Virus record (IMG/VR): IMGVR_UViG_3300035698_003351
Location: 1-34,142 of that record
Direction: 5' to 3' (one strand)
Source of the DNA: a virus
DNA length: 34,142 nt
Within the stretch, counting starts at the first letter, position 1. Each line of letters begins with the position of its first letter. Of the stretch, positions 20,701 to 30,200 are shown in pieces. The position numbers were made by a program, and so were the translations under genes. Under the pieces are notes generated by a model, which was not told the DNA's origin, made no database searches, and saw only the letters and a list, made by a program, of their open reading frames with translations.

Positions 20701-23700
20701 GTTAACGGACATCCATCAACCTTTTCACCTGTTGGTAACCTCTCAACGTGTGATGGTTGGAGTCTTGTTTTAGGATCTGTCTCTGACTCACCTGGGTCGT
20801 TATCATTGGGATTATTAGTAGCAACCATAGTCCAAACCAATTCCTCTTCAAGCTTTTTACTTACAGGTCGTCCACTCTTCCATTTCTCTGCTGTAGGAGC
20901 ATTAGTTATATATGAAGGATGAATTGTCTTATTCTGTTTAAGCACACGCATGATACCAGTTATCTGTTCAGGCGTTGTATTGGGAGACATCTTAACAATC
21001 TCATCTAATTGAGTTCTGAGTTTCTCATCTTGTATCCCCCCAACTCTTTCTTCGTTAACTAATTCTCCATTAATAATCTTATCTAACTCATCAATATAAA
21101 TATACCCGATTTCCTTAGCTTGTTCTTCCACCTCACCAATAATTTTCGTAAGGTTATCAATTATCTTACGTAACTCACCAGACGTTGGTTTAGTCCACCC
21201 AGCAGAAGGAACAAAAGGAGCGTCTGGTCGCTTCTTCAACGTTTCTTTAAGAGCGTTCAAAGCTGCTAGTGACATAAACAAGTCAGCATTGGGGTCTTCT
21301 AAGGTAGCAATAACCTTCTTATGGATAGCTGCTAACTCTTCTTTGTACTTATCCAAATTGGTTCTTCGCATAGCTTTTATTAAATGAACCTCTTCTTTCT
21401 CGGTACTTCTTAACTTATGGCTTTCAGTGATAGATTCCTTTAAGCTAGGGCTGCTCTTTCCGTAAATCACATCATCTTTATGCCCAACATCAGTTTCAGC
21501 GAGCTCACTTGCCGTGATAACCCCTAAGTTACCAAGGTGCATAGCAAGACCATCCTTGAAAGGTTTAGCAGTAAGGGTGTTAAACCAATCATCCAACGTT
21601 TCTAAGATAGTTGCAATCTCCATTTCATATTCTTCTACGGCATACTTGCCAGCTTGCCATTGAACATCTGAGCCTTGTTCAGGGCTTTCTGAACCGAACT
21701 GTCCTGAGAACTCAGCAAACATAGTATCAACATCCACACCTTGTGCAGGTTCAGCACCGAACTGTCCAGAAAACTCAGCAAACATAGTATCAACTTCGTT
21801 AAATGACTCTTCGAACTCTGAAGTGTCAGTAGGAGCTGGTATAAATTGTTCAGGAGAAAAGGCTTCTTTAATAGTAGGCTGTTTAAAAAAGTCATCTCCT
21901 ACCCTAAATATTAGATAGCTTCTTTCATCATTGAAATGTATTCCTGTAAACCCAGCCTTCTGAAGGGTGTCTTCTGTCCAGTTATATTTTTCATAAATAG
22001 CCCTACCAAGTTGAGCCGCTTGTTCATTCATTTTAATATAAGACTCTTCTTCCCCTCCGTCATAAGTTAATTGACTATTTATTTTTTCCATATCCTTAAA
22101 CGAAAGAGTAGGTTTATCATCTAATCCCAATTTAGATCTCTGTAATGCAGTCAATGGCTTATCCCAATTCAAAATAGTGCTTTTATCAATGTTATGAGGC
22201 AAAACTCTAGGCTTAGGGTCACCTTCTATTCTTTTTGTTCCAGATTTTGCATATTCCTCAGCGTCCTTTTTCGTTTCTGCAAAAAATATTCCTTCATGTG
22301 GTTGTCCAGGCTCATAAATCCCTCGCCCTCCTGTAACACCATGATACACCTCATCCAACTCTTTCACTTTTTCCTGGACTCTCTCTACTCTCTCCTCTAA
22401 CTCTTTCTCTACTGTTTTGTCATCAAGCCCGACCTTTTTAAGCTCAGCTTGTTCTGCTTCAACCAACTGTCTTCTTTGCTGTTCACCCTTTAACGTGCCG
22501 TGAATACCCCTAGCGTTGGGTCCCAAGAACGTGAGCTCATTCATATCCTTGAACTTATACAGTGCCTTATCAAGGTTGTTGCTTAACTCATTTATCTTAA
22601 TAAACGGAGAGTTCCCGTGAAATAGTTCCTCACCCACCCAGACTTGTGTTTCTGGATCTTTAACATCACCCTTCCACTCATAAACCTTTCCTGTATGGAG
22701 TTCTTGTGTAATGAACTCATCTAGTCCTTCTATTCCGTTAAGAAGAATATGAGCGCGTATATCACGCCTTAGTTCCAACGGCATCTGATCGTATGTCAAA
22801 ACAGTATCAGCGTTATCATGCTTGTATTTCATACCAAGACCTACAACCGCTTCTGTTGCTGTCTTATGAGTTTCTCTTTCTTGATCAAGGCTATCAAACT
22901 CATTGTTAATAGGTTGAGCTACTGTCTCAAGTTTCTCGTTGCCTTTCTCATCAGTAGTGACAGTAGTTGAAGTTGTTGCAACATCTTCATTCGTTGGGTG
23001 AAGAGTTAAATCCATTCCTCCAACGGCTTGACTTAAGATGTTTGGATCCAAGGGAGATTCAGAAACCCATTCCTCTCCAAAGGCATTAAGGTTCTTATAC
23101 TTATCAATAACCAGATCTTGTGCAACTTTCTTGGTAGAAGCCCTAGACAGCTCTTTACCGGTCACATCTCTTGCAACATATTCAGTACCTTCTTTCTGTA
23201 CTAACGATTTCATAGTCTCTGTATGTAGCGTGTTCTTAAGCTTACTTAAATACTGATCTCTCATTAGAATGTCTACTGGATCAGCCCCAGCAACAATAGC
23301 CTTCTTAAACTTAACCAACGTTGCAGCCCTTGCCTTATTAGCATCTCCACCCTTAGCCAACTTAGCAGACCAACTCTCAAGCATTTGTCCGCGCGCCTTA
23401 GTGCTTCTTAATTTTGCAAGGTCTCTAACGAAACCTTTAGTTTCTGTAAGACTACCAGCTTTAGGATGCAATAACTTGAACCAGAAAGGAGTATCAAGAC
23501 CATTGATTTCTTCTTCTAAGCTCTTTAGGAATATCTTTCGTTTCTGAGAATGTAAAGCGTTCTTGAATACAGGGGATAGTTCTTGAGGATTAACACCAGT
23601 AAGCCGAACAATCTCTTTAGCTTCACCATAAGAAAGTTTCTTTGGGTTCTTTACAGTAACAACACGTCCACTTAATCTAGCCTTAGCGCCTTTTGTAGTT

Positions 23701-24704
23701 ATGATTCTTGGGTTTCTCTTAACTAATCCATTAGCTTCTCGCATAACAGCAGTTCGTAATGCAGGCGCTTCGGAAATAATACTTAATATACCAATCGTTG
23801 CCATTGTCATAGCACCATCAGCCAAGGCTTGATTCATATTAATATCTTTTTCACTTAGAGCTTGTTGAGCTATTGTCTCTGCGGTAGCAGTTAATCCAGC
23901 ACCTCCGGAGCGTGCCAACACTCTACCCAACAGTGTATCCATAGTTCCTGCTGCACCAAATATCCAAGCTGTTGCAAGTCCTCTAACACCAGCAGTTCCC
24001 AGCTTCATAGCTTTCCTACCACCAGATAAATCCTTCTCTCTAGACCTAACGTTTGCTCCTTCGTTAAGCATATTAATAACAGGAAAAGCGATCAACGCTG
24101 GTATCTTAGCCCATGCAGCTCCTATATAAGGGACTAACCCACCACCTAATTGACTAGCAATAGCTGTCTTAGGATACTTACCGGACAGTTCTTTCTCTTC
24201 TTCAGACATATACTCATTGCCTGTTGCTAATTCATAACCAGTTCCAATGGTTCCCTGAGTGGCATTCTTTATAATGACCCTTGAAGGTTCAATCTTCTTA
24301 GCTTCTTCTTGTGCAACCTGAGCAGAAGTCTTCTTTCCGTACCAAGCTTTACGAAGTTTCTTTCCATATGCAGTCGTATCCATTTGGTCTACAAGCTCTT
24401 TAGACACCTCTTTGGAAGTAGCTGTCTTCCAAGCCTTACCAAAGATATTGCTTTTGCTTTCTCCTATCTTCTGAATAGACTTAATATTAGCAAATGGACC
24501 AGATGGAGGTGCTTGTTCGTGCACTTCAACTTTACGCTGTGCTTCCGAGACAGCTTGTTTTTTAGGTGCGCTATTAAACGCCTTATCAAACTCACCACCA
24601 AAGTTATCATCTACAAAAGAATTATCAAACTCTCCTGTATTATAGACTGTGGACTCCCCAAAAGCTTTATCAAATTCCTTCAAAGCATCTTCGTATTCTG
24701 CCAT
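17718..24704 (-). CDS. giant internal virion protein with ART-like region
   Basis: This is a 2328-residue protein. Its position after the adaptor, nozzle and Gly-rich ejection genes mirrors T7 gp16, so it is probably a DNA-ejection protein carried in the capsid. Hydrophobic segments (about 190-310 and near 2100-2120) could cross membranes. Residues about 690-950 resemble ADP-ribosyltransferase domains of phage polyvalent proteins: a FHGN site, a coiled coil, then VYHGVTGG near 786, GIFFAETKKDAEEYA, and a TGIHF...YLIF end near 933. No transglycosylase motif was found. Short EFDKAF / VDTMFAEF motifs repeat near 10-45 and 965-1000. AAGGAG precedes the ATG. Confidence 0.9.
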   Translation of the reverse strand: MAEYEDALKEFDKAFGESTVYNTGEFDNSFVDDNFGGEFDKAFNSAPKKQAVSEAQRKVEVHEQAPPSGPFANIKSIQKIGESKSNIFGKAWKTATSKEVSKELVDQMDTTAYGKKLRKAWYGKKTSAQVAQEEAKKIEPSRVIIKNATQGTIGTGYELATGNEYMSEEEKELSGKYPKTAIASQLGGGLVPYIGAAWAKIPALIAFPVINMLNEGANVRSREKDLSGGRKAMKLGTAGVRGLATAWIFGAAGTMDTLLGRVLARSGGAGLTATAETIAQQALSEKDINMNQALADGAMTMATIGILSIISEAPALRTAVMREANGLVKRNPRIITTKGAKARLSGRVVTVKNPKKLSYGEAKEIVRLTGVNPQELSPVFKNALHSQKRKIFLKSLEEEINGLDTPFWFKLLHPKAGSLTETKGFVRDLAKLRSTKARGQMLESWSAKLAKGGDANKARAATLVKFKKAIVAGADPVDILMRDQYLSKLKNTLHTETMKSLVQKEGTEYVARDVTGKELSRASTKKVAQDLVIDKYKNLNAFGEEWVSESPLDPNILSQAVGGMDLTLHPTNEDVATTSTTVTTDEKGNEKLETVAQPINNEFDSLDQERETHKTATEAVVGLGMKYKHDNADTVLTYDQMPLELRRDIRAHILLNGIEGLDEFITQELHTGKVYEWKGDVKDPETQVWVGEELFHGNSPFIKINELSNNLDKALYKFKDMNELTFLGPNARGIHGTLKGEQQRRQLVEAEQAELKKVGLDDKTVEKELEERVERVQEKVKELDEVYHGVTGGRGIYEPGQPHEGIFFAETKKDAEEYAKSGTKRIEGDPKPRVLPHNIDKSTILNWDKPLTALQRSKLGLDDKPTLSFKDMEKINSQLTYDGGEEESYIKMNEQAAQLGRAIYEKYNWTEDTLQKAGFTGIHFNDERSYLIFRVGDDFFKQPTIKEAFSPEQFIPAPTDTSEFEESFNEVDTMFAEFSGQFGAEPAQGVDVDTMFAEFSGQFGSESPEQGSDVQWQAGKYAVEEYEMEIATILETLDDWFNTLTAKPFKDGLAMHLGNLGVITASELAETDVGHKDDVIYGKSSPSLKESITESHKLRSTEKEEVHLIKAMRRTNLDKYKEELAAIHKKVIATLEDPNADLFMSLAALNALKETLKKRPDAPFVPSAGWTKPTSGELRKIIDNLTKIIGEVEEQAKEIGYIYIDELDKIINGELVNEERVGGIQDEKLRTQLDEIVKMSPNTTPEQITGIMRVLKQNKTIHPSYITNAPTAEKWKSGRPVSKKLEEELVWTMVATNNPNDNDPGESETDPKTRLQPSHVERLPTGEKVDGCPLTAGLGDPMAPKPLPRESMPPYINPNNFGPWLKVHLKIAQIPIFSTIFGVGEPTKGETEQQRIQRMKTYLGEERMRKGLRIPKAKEDIIEMSQRLAIGQIDYLNFAQDKGKQIEDIGKQAVRNYVETEYKGFSLTTKQEKALVALYGEIMQLANEEVKINYIQVGDHKIPQVAISSIGKGVLWEAGRIKGVKDSEMHSNIEKRLEFHRRLMEIIPGVKAIEDTELLAWSKSRPELFFFKMLTEPVQDILIWHKVNVEDKIFFALIDSGLMDRTNVVANRERGYTSNHARFTNKMKKKKPSATDTPKIHQKLYRTTAEFQKGSGFEAVTDKEADNGMLVEKDYSASLGIYVEESLNKIKQIKTIKMLTGIPNDDYEFGYITYTPEVEKKLGKGEDPHKYLESKGYEQMKDAPGLRSFYRGSWEEPWVHSSLADTLRLYYETQRKGGNDQVAAFLKWKGLHKKTVMAIPQLYLIQIISSAERWLSWSDRWKLIIEPIVTVKFLWGGAKKYNFGKDNKPFSDMQTDMYDLDKLESYMQHGASFFSPDWVNKSFYDSPESKTHPYNKSNWGRFWEIIGGKFGMDRYAFSNVLPRVMYRYIEAVERLMLSGKIPIGAFGVVGPKVNVGDMTPEQARRIAVNFCNTSSGLINNTVYGWEKDWLQAFLFARNFNVSLAKQASATILYGPTPWGKLSRKKKKLRTGGKTLGGRGRGSGDPRNLITWGETPKEDLQATGTMAMAHLVNVFSTAYFLFGMIQYGLSLIGDKIADENPEYEYLRTTNEKDRYIFHNPVDKFGRIRTPWLDDNDKNIYLDAIVWREMVNTAKWITKPGQTVVNKMDFYLRQLWENAQGETLMGETLMGRDTAEYWELRVRHFIDGHRGLPLRETRDLDQRWKFLILWGVSASSANVQGSTADEKAQYKDDVEEDWNRRANDIADDIMRGTPTKDIRNLPDQTIQTKINQTMKRKDRRNTYIFKRKLQKEKELQKNKALWEKWKKKRW
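21693..21794. repeat. 39-bp direct repeat inside the giant gene
   Basis: Bases 21693-21731 and 21756-21794 match at 37 of 39 positions, 63 bp apart (21 codons), and encode VDTMFAEFSGQFG twice. The in-frame spacing and near identity indicate a duplicated peptide motif. Confidence 0.92.
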
Positions 24705-24713
24705 TGGAACTCC

Positions 24714-25433
24714 TTATTTTTTCTTCTTCATTATGTCTTTAGCTGGTTTTCTAAATGGTTTATCCTCTCCAATTAGTTTCTCATTGAATATATCGTCACC
24801 GTGATTATCTACAAGATCATTAACCATAGTAACAATAGATTCCATTGAAGCTTCAGGTAATTGTTTTCTTAAAGAAACAGCTAAGATTTTCTTCTTGCTC
24901 ACAATATCAGGAGCATTCTTATAAGACATTTCTAATCGAGATAGTCGTAAAGAATCCCTGGCTCCAAGCTTAGCATTTAATGCTTCTTCTGCTTTAGCCT
25001 GTAATAACCCAGCTGGCTTGTCATCTCCAGTGAACATCCATACACTATTAGGATCATACGCAAACTTATTCAAGAACGTTTGATCTCTACCTTCTTGAGA
25101 GTTCTTGAAGTTCTCTGTACTTGTTTTAGCTTTTGCAAGAGCATCTTGTGCAGTTTCTTTCTTGTCAATAACTTTCCAGAAGTTAGCGCCGTATTTCTTG
25201 GCTCCTTTTTCTCCCTCTTCAGCTGGAGAAATTCTGTTGTTATTAGCGAGAGCCTGCATAAGAACGTTCTTTTCCTTACTTACTTGTTCTTGTTCTCTAA
25301 TTCCTTGTTCTTTCTTTTCCCTGACCTTATCACCTTGATACTTAGTATATGAATTAACAAAGTCCATAAACTGATTAGGTTGAGTTCCAGGAACAGTATT
25401 CCATTCTGGTGGTGTTGTAAATGCGTTTGGCAT
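24714..25433 (-). CDS. internal virion protein, unknown
   Basis: This is a 239-residue protein that is highly helical and Lys/Glu/Gln-rich, without transmembrane segments. AGGAG precedes ATG 25433. It sits between the Gly-rich ejection protein and the giant internal protein, the place of gp15 in T7, though it is far shorter than gp15. A role in the ejection apparatus is inferred from position only. Confidence 0.8.
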   Translation of the reverse strand: MPNAFTTPPEWNTVPGTQPNQFMDFVNSYTKYQGDKVREKKEQGIREQEQVSKEKNVLMQALANNNRISPAEEGEKGAKKYGANFWKVIDKKETAQDALAKAKTSTENFKNSQEGRDQTFLNKFAYDPNSVWMFTGDDKPAGLLQAKAEEALNAKLGARDSLRLSRLEMSYKNAPDIVSKKKILAVSLRKQLPEASMESIVTMVNDLVDNHGDDIFNEKLIGEDKPFRKPAKDIMKKKK

Positions 25434-25444
25434 AGTATTCCTCC

Positions 25445-26269
25445 TTATACTTTTGGTTGGTACGGACCTTGTCCTGCGCCCGGATAAGTTACTGTTCCCC
25501 TATAGTTAGATGGGGTACTAAACCCTCCTGTTGCCTGACCAGCTCCAGGATTTGGATTATGGGCATAGCCCGCAGGAGAAACAGATGGCTTTGAGGCTCT
25601 ATTAGCAAGAGTACCTAAAGCACCTCCAAATTGTTTAAGACCAGCCATAGTTCCCTCCATATCTGGTTGACTACCTTGTGGCATTCCACCCATCATACCA
25701 GCTGACCATTGACCTTGTGCTCCTTCTCTCAGCTGATTGCCTATCCGAGGAAGTTGTAGGGAAGCATTACGCATGTAATCTGTGCCTCCTCCATATATCC
25801 TAGACCGAGTATCATCAAACTGTCCTTGCATACCCAGCATCATCTTCTTCTTTTGAGCTAACATTTGCTTAGGATTAAGACCATACTGTGACATCTGTTG
25901 CATAGCTTGACCCCATAGACTGTTTCCTCTATCACCAGCAACTCCGAGATTCTCTCTACGAATCGCATCTATCTCCATACCGTATTGAGCATCTGCTCTG
26001 TTCTGCATAGGGTCAACACCAGACTGAATGTCTTGCATCATGCCTTGTGTATAGTCCCTATTGTAGTTCCTGAAATCAGCAGCTCCTGCATCTTCAGGGT
26101 TCTGTAGCCACTGAGGAGCCATATATTGTTGACCTTCGCCTCCTCCGCTAAAAGCTCCCATTACCCCGCCAGCAACACCTCCTATTGCTGTACCCCAAGG
26201 TCCAGCCATTGACCCCATAGAGGCACCTGACGCTGCTCCCGATGCTGCTCCACCTAAATTAAAAGCCAT
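25445..26269 (-). CDS. Gly-rich internal virion/DNA ejection protein (gp14-like)
   Basis: This is a 274-residue protein. Residues 1-45 are Gly/Ala/Ser/Met repeats (GGAASGAASGASMGSMAGP and on), a glycine-zipper membrane segment as in podovirus ejection proteins such as T7 gp14. Residues 50-180 are helical and Gln/Met-rich, and the tail is Gly/Pro/Asn-rich and disordered. AAGGAGGTAAAC precedes ATG 26269. Its likely role is to form a channel in the outer membrane at infection. Confidence 0.8.
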   Translation of the reverse strand: MAFNLGGAASGAASGASMGSMAGPWGTAIGGVAGGVMGAFSGGGEGQQYMAPQWLQNPEDAGAADFRNYNRDYTQGMMQDIQSGVDPMQNRADAQYGMEIDAIRRENLGVAGDRGNSLWGQAMQQMSQYGLNPKQMLAQKKKMMLGMQGQFDDTRSRIYGGGTDYMRNASLQLPRIGNQLREGAQGQWSAGMMGGMPQGSQPDMEGTMAGLKQFGGALGTLANRASKPSVSPAGYAHNPNPGAGQATGGFSTPSNYRGTVTYPGAGQGPYQPKV

Positions 26270-26290
26270 GTTTACCTCCTTACATTTATG

Positions 26291-26899
26291 TTATTTCCAA
26301 GTACTATCATCTCTTACCCAAATACTTATTGCTTCCTTCCACGAATCGCTTTTTCTGACCCAAACATTTATAACTTCTCTCCAGGTGCCAGAAACCATAG
26401 TCCATAGCGGAAGTCTAAGTCCTGGTACTTGTAATTCGTAAAGCCTTGTTTCTAACCAATAAGGATAATTACCATTGAGATCTGCCTCGTGCCTCATTGT
26501 AATTCTTACGCCAGAAGTTGAAACTAATCCTAACGAGGTTCCAGTTAATGTTTGCGTCCCTCCATTTCCACCTGTCATATCCCCATTTGCAATAGTATGC
26601 CAACTACCACTATAATATGCTTCTATTACATATGTATGTAATAAATCTCTTGTTCTATTGTAAAACGCATATCCAAACTTAGCTGTAATCTCATCAACAT
26701 ATTGTTCAGTAAAAGTCCATGAAGTTATAGATTGAACAAACCCTTGATTGTAATTCGTTTCAGTCCATCTTACATTATAATACGTATCCAAGTCATCATC
26801 AAAAGCATTCGCAAGAGTTCCCGCTGAGAGTGACCCCCTATCTGTGTTCCACCTGTCAAATCCCCAACCACCTCCAGTATTAGTTGAACTATATGCCAT
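26291..26899 (-). CDS. tail fibre-like protein with F5/8-type C-like domain
   Basis: This is a 202-residue protein. Residues 1-155 read as a discoidin-like beta sandwich (NAFDDDLDTYYNVRW near the start, LETRLYELQV at the end), a carbohydrate-binding fold. Residues 163-202 hold three short repeats (TMVSGTWREVINVWVRKSDSWKE, then SIWVRDDSTWK), a known tail-fibre end motif. It is probably a receptor-binding or decoration protein. The ribosome site is weak; it shares one base with the upstream gene's stop. Confidence 0.8.
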   Translation of the reverse strand: MAYSSTNTGGGWGFDRWNTDRGSLSAGTLANAFDDDLDTYYNVRWTETNYNQGFVQSITSWTFTEQYVDEITAKFGYAFYNRTRDLLHTYVIEAYYSGSWHTIANGDMTGGNGGTQTLTGTSLGLVSTSGVRITMRHEADLNGNYPYWLETRLYELQVPGLRLPLWTMVSGTWREVINVWVRKSDSWKEAISIWVRDDSTWK

Positions 26900-27213
26900 T
26901 ATACGTACTGTATCCAGATTGCTCCATCAATGGCTGTACCAGACGCAACCGAAGATGATATTGTTATAGGATTAGCTTCAGCTACTGCTGGTGTTAACGC
27001 AACGATATTCCCTTCCCCTGTCTTAACACTTACCCCAACGGTACCAGCTCCGTCATCATAAACAACCAACTTACCAACAGGCACCTTAGAAGGAGCACTA
27101 TCGGTGAACTGTGTGCCAACGGCTTGCTCGGCAATACTTGATAAAGCTTTCTTTAACGTAGATGTTTCATCTTCTTTTAACGAGTTTATTTTATATACCT
27201 CATCTATAGCCAT
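26899..27213 (-). CDS. small virion protein, unknown
   Basis: This is a 104-residue protein. The N-terminal 35 residues are helical, then it has beta strands rich in Gly/Val/Thr with a VGKLVVYDDGAGTVGV segment. AGGAG precedes ATG 27213. It lies between the nozzle and the fibre-like gene, so it may be a fibre attachment or trimeric tail protein. Confidence 0.75.
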   Translation of the reverse strand: MAIDEVYKINSLKEDETSTLKKALSSIAEQAVGTQFTDSAPSKVPVGKLVVYDDGAGTVGVSVKTGEGNIVALTPAVAEANPITISSSVASGTAIDGAIWIQYV

Positions 27214-27238
27214 ATATTTCTCCTAAATTGTATATATA

Positions 27239-30200
27239 TCATATAATAAGCGGTTTACTTGTATACAAAGCGTGTATCTCCTTCATCTGGAACGCATTTG
27301 TGTCATTCTTATAGACCTTAAAGCTCATCTTCTTACCCATTGCATTGGCTGGGAAGAACGCATCCCACATCTTTGGGTTAACTGTAAGATCAATAGTAAA
27401 TGACCCTGAAGTGTTTTCTGTTTCCCATGAGAATACAAAAGCTCCTTTTTCTCCCTTGTGATTAAGGACAATCTTTTTCCATAATTTATCTAACATAGGA
27501 GCGTCAGCATTCATAAACCCTGTTTCATAGATCATCTCAACAGTGCTTTCTGCCAATGTTCCCTGTTTAGTATAAGTTATCTTAACTATAAAGTTATTAG
27601 ATATTGATATCCTCGGATTAGACACAACTGTATCTACTGCCGTGAATACACATATATATTGCAACCACACGTTAGCCGTTGCTCCTATTGCAGAACCGCT
27701 AACTGTTTGAGCATCTTCCCATTTCTTAAACGTTACAGCTGTTCCATCAGAAGAGAACGACTTAGCTGATCCTCCAGATGTTTTACTCACTTGGAAATCT
27801 GCTCCACTAACACCAACAACGTAATACATAATAGTATTAAGAATACCGTTGGGTAGAGCAGTTCCATCAATGATGACTCTATCTGTATTAGTAAGTCCAT
27901 GGCTTGCCTTTGTGAATAGGTTAGTAGCATTTGTAACTGTCGTAATAGCAGTTGCATCTTCAACAAGTGCTTTTGTAGCAGCAGTTCTAACATGCCAAGT
28001 GAATGTATCACCAGTTGCTATTGAAGAGTTCCATTCAACCTTCTCAAGGGTGTCTGCATTTAACTCTATAGCTGGAGAAGTCCATACTCCATTAGTAGCA
28101 GATGTTGTGATCGCTGCATTATAATCTTTCATTTGCCCTAAGACTTTCTTAAGTAAACAAAACTTGCTCCAAGGAGGAAGAGTATGACTTCCCGCAGTTA
28201 CTGTGATCAATTTCTCATGGCTATGTTCTACATCAATAGCTGAGGTATCCCCGTCTCCACCTGCTTTTGTCCCGTTGAAATCAGCAGAATCAGTAGATCC
28301 CGATTCAACAGTATGGGTATGGCTTAAACCAGAAGTTGATCCTGTATCTATTGAAGAGTTCCCTACCTTAAGAAAACGTCCATTATATGCTGTGACTTTT
28401 GTCCAAGAAGAATCAGGAGCAGCACCGTTACTAGCATACAAGCAGTAGATATAATTTGCTACACCATCCCATGTGCTTTGTTCTCCTACCTTCCTAATAA
28501 AAGTAAATTGTACATTATCTAACTCCCAGTTATTATCATCAACAGAAGACGTTGTACCTGCAAGGTCATGAGTGTGTGCAGTTTGAGTTGGACAACTTGT
28601 TCCGTTATAAGAAGCCTGTTCTGCATTTGGAGTACTATTTCCAGAATTATAACTAAATGTATGTGAATGAGCGCTTGATATTTTCTCAAAGAAATTGCAA
28701 GCAGCGCCACCTTTTGTGTAGTACCCAACAGCACTATTCTCAAGCCAGAACCCCTCAGGTTGCGTAGGTTGATCGTATAGCATCAACGCTCCTGTAGGAA
28801 ACTCATACTCTGTTGTGGTATTATTCTTTTTAAATAGTCTTAACAGGACATGCTTTGGTCCATGTGCAGTCTGTCCGTTAGCTGAAGTTCCAGTAGCTGT
28901 ATGAGTATGGTGGGAACCCAATGAAGTATTATCAGTATTATCACCACACGGAACCTTTGGCTCAGTATCTGATGACAAGCTTCCGCTCAGGGCATGTGTA
29001 TGTCCTGACCCACCTCCCGTATCTCCATAGGAATCGCTAGTAAATAGTATATACTTACCCTCAATTTCAGTAGTAATATCTGTCCAACCAGAACCAGGGT
29101 TAGTGTCCGGATCATCCCAGAATACACATATATCATCAGGTATTGCAACAGCTGATGTTGTACTCCCGATCTCAATGTACGGGGAAGATTCAGTTCCCCC
29201 AACAAAGGCAGTATCAGAGTCCCCTTTATTACATTGAGTCTTAGATGAGAGTCTATAGACCATGTCAGATTCTTCAGCTTTATAAACATATCCTGTGGTG
29301 CTATCTCCAATATAAAGTTCACCAGACTCATCACTACCAGTATGAGCAGAGAAACAACTAGCATTTATATTATCAACACTAAAGGTATTGCGTTTGAAGT
29401 TATAAACCATAACTTTATCATTAGCGTTGGGTGCTATATTTGAATCTGCATAAGCAGCATAAAGAAGTCCTTTATTAAAATACGTAACTACATTATCATA
29501 TAACCCGGTCAATATATCAGCTGTATCAAACTCATCAATAATTGGTCTAGGATTAGACCCATCGAATATATACCAACTGTTCCATCCTAAGAACACAACG
29601 CCATAAGGTGTTGATACGACAGAGGTTTTGACTGGAGTACCAATATGCGCCAACGGATCATCAGCGTACCAACTCGCAGGGTCAGCACCAGAACCAGCTG
29701 TAGCAACAAACATCTTACGCAACGTGTTCTTCTTAATGCAAATCATTGTTCCGAAGTGAATACCTAGCCCCATAATAACATCCCCGTCTTCAGGAGCTAC
29801 ATCAAGATAATCTAAATCAACTGTCTGAGATATGTAGTGAGGCAAGTAAGGTTCAGAGTAATAGACTCTATTTTGTTCATTAGGATCACCAGCTACAAAC
29901 AAACGTTCTTTGTTAACTATTAGTATGTCGCCTTTAGGCATCTCATCTGTTACGCCTGGATAAGCAGCACCAAGCGAACCATCTGCTATGTCATCCGTAT
30001 AAGTAGTCGTTGTGTTATCTGCTACGGTTGCTAACAGTTTATAGGCAGACCCATCTCCTTCAGTCCTGTATATCTTACGATTAGCAGTTCCTACTTTACC
30101 TAACGGTATATTACTCAACGTTACCTTCCTGTAAGCTGCAGATGTTGTTACAGTATTACTGACAGCATCGCATACAAAGGTATCTGTATCTATAGTAACT

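Noticed and set aside
16342-25352. Plus-strand ORFs opposite the minus-strand genes (for example 19518, 19849, 20085, 24309, 25080)
   Set aside because: They lie wholly or almost wholly opposite confident genes, lack ribosome sites and have low-complexity, Leu/Ser-rich products.
27787-29364. Minus-strand frames within the nozzle gene (27787, 28519, 28987)
   Set aside because: Alternative frames of a confident gene; no ribosome sites or domain-like sequence.
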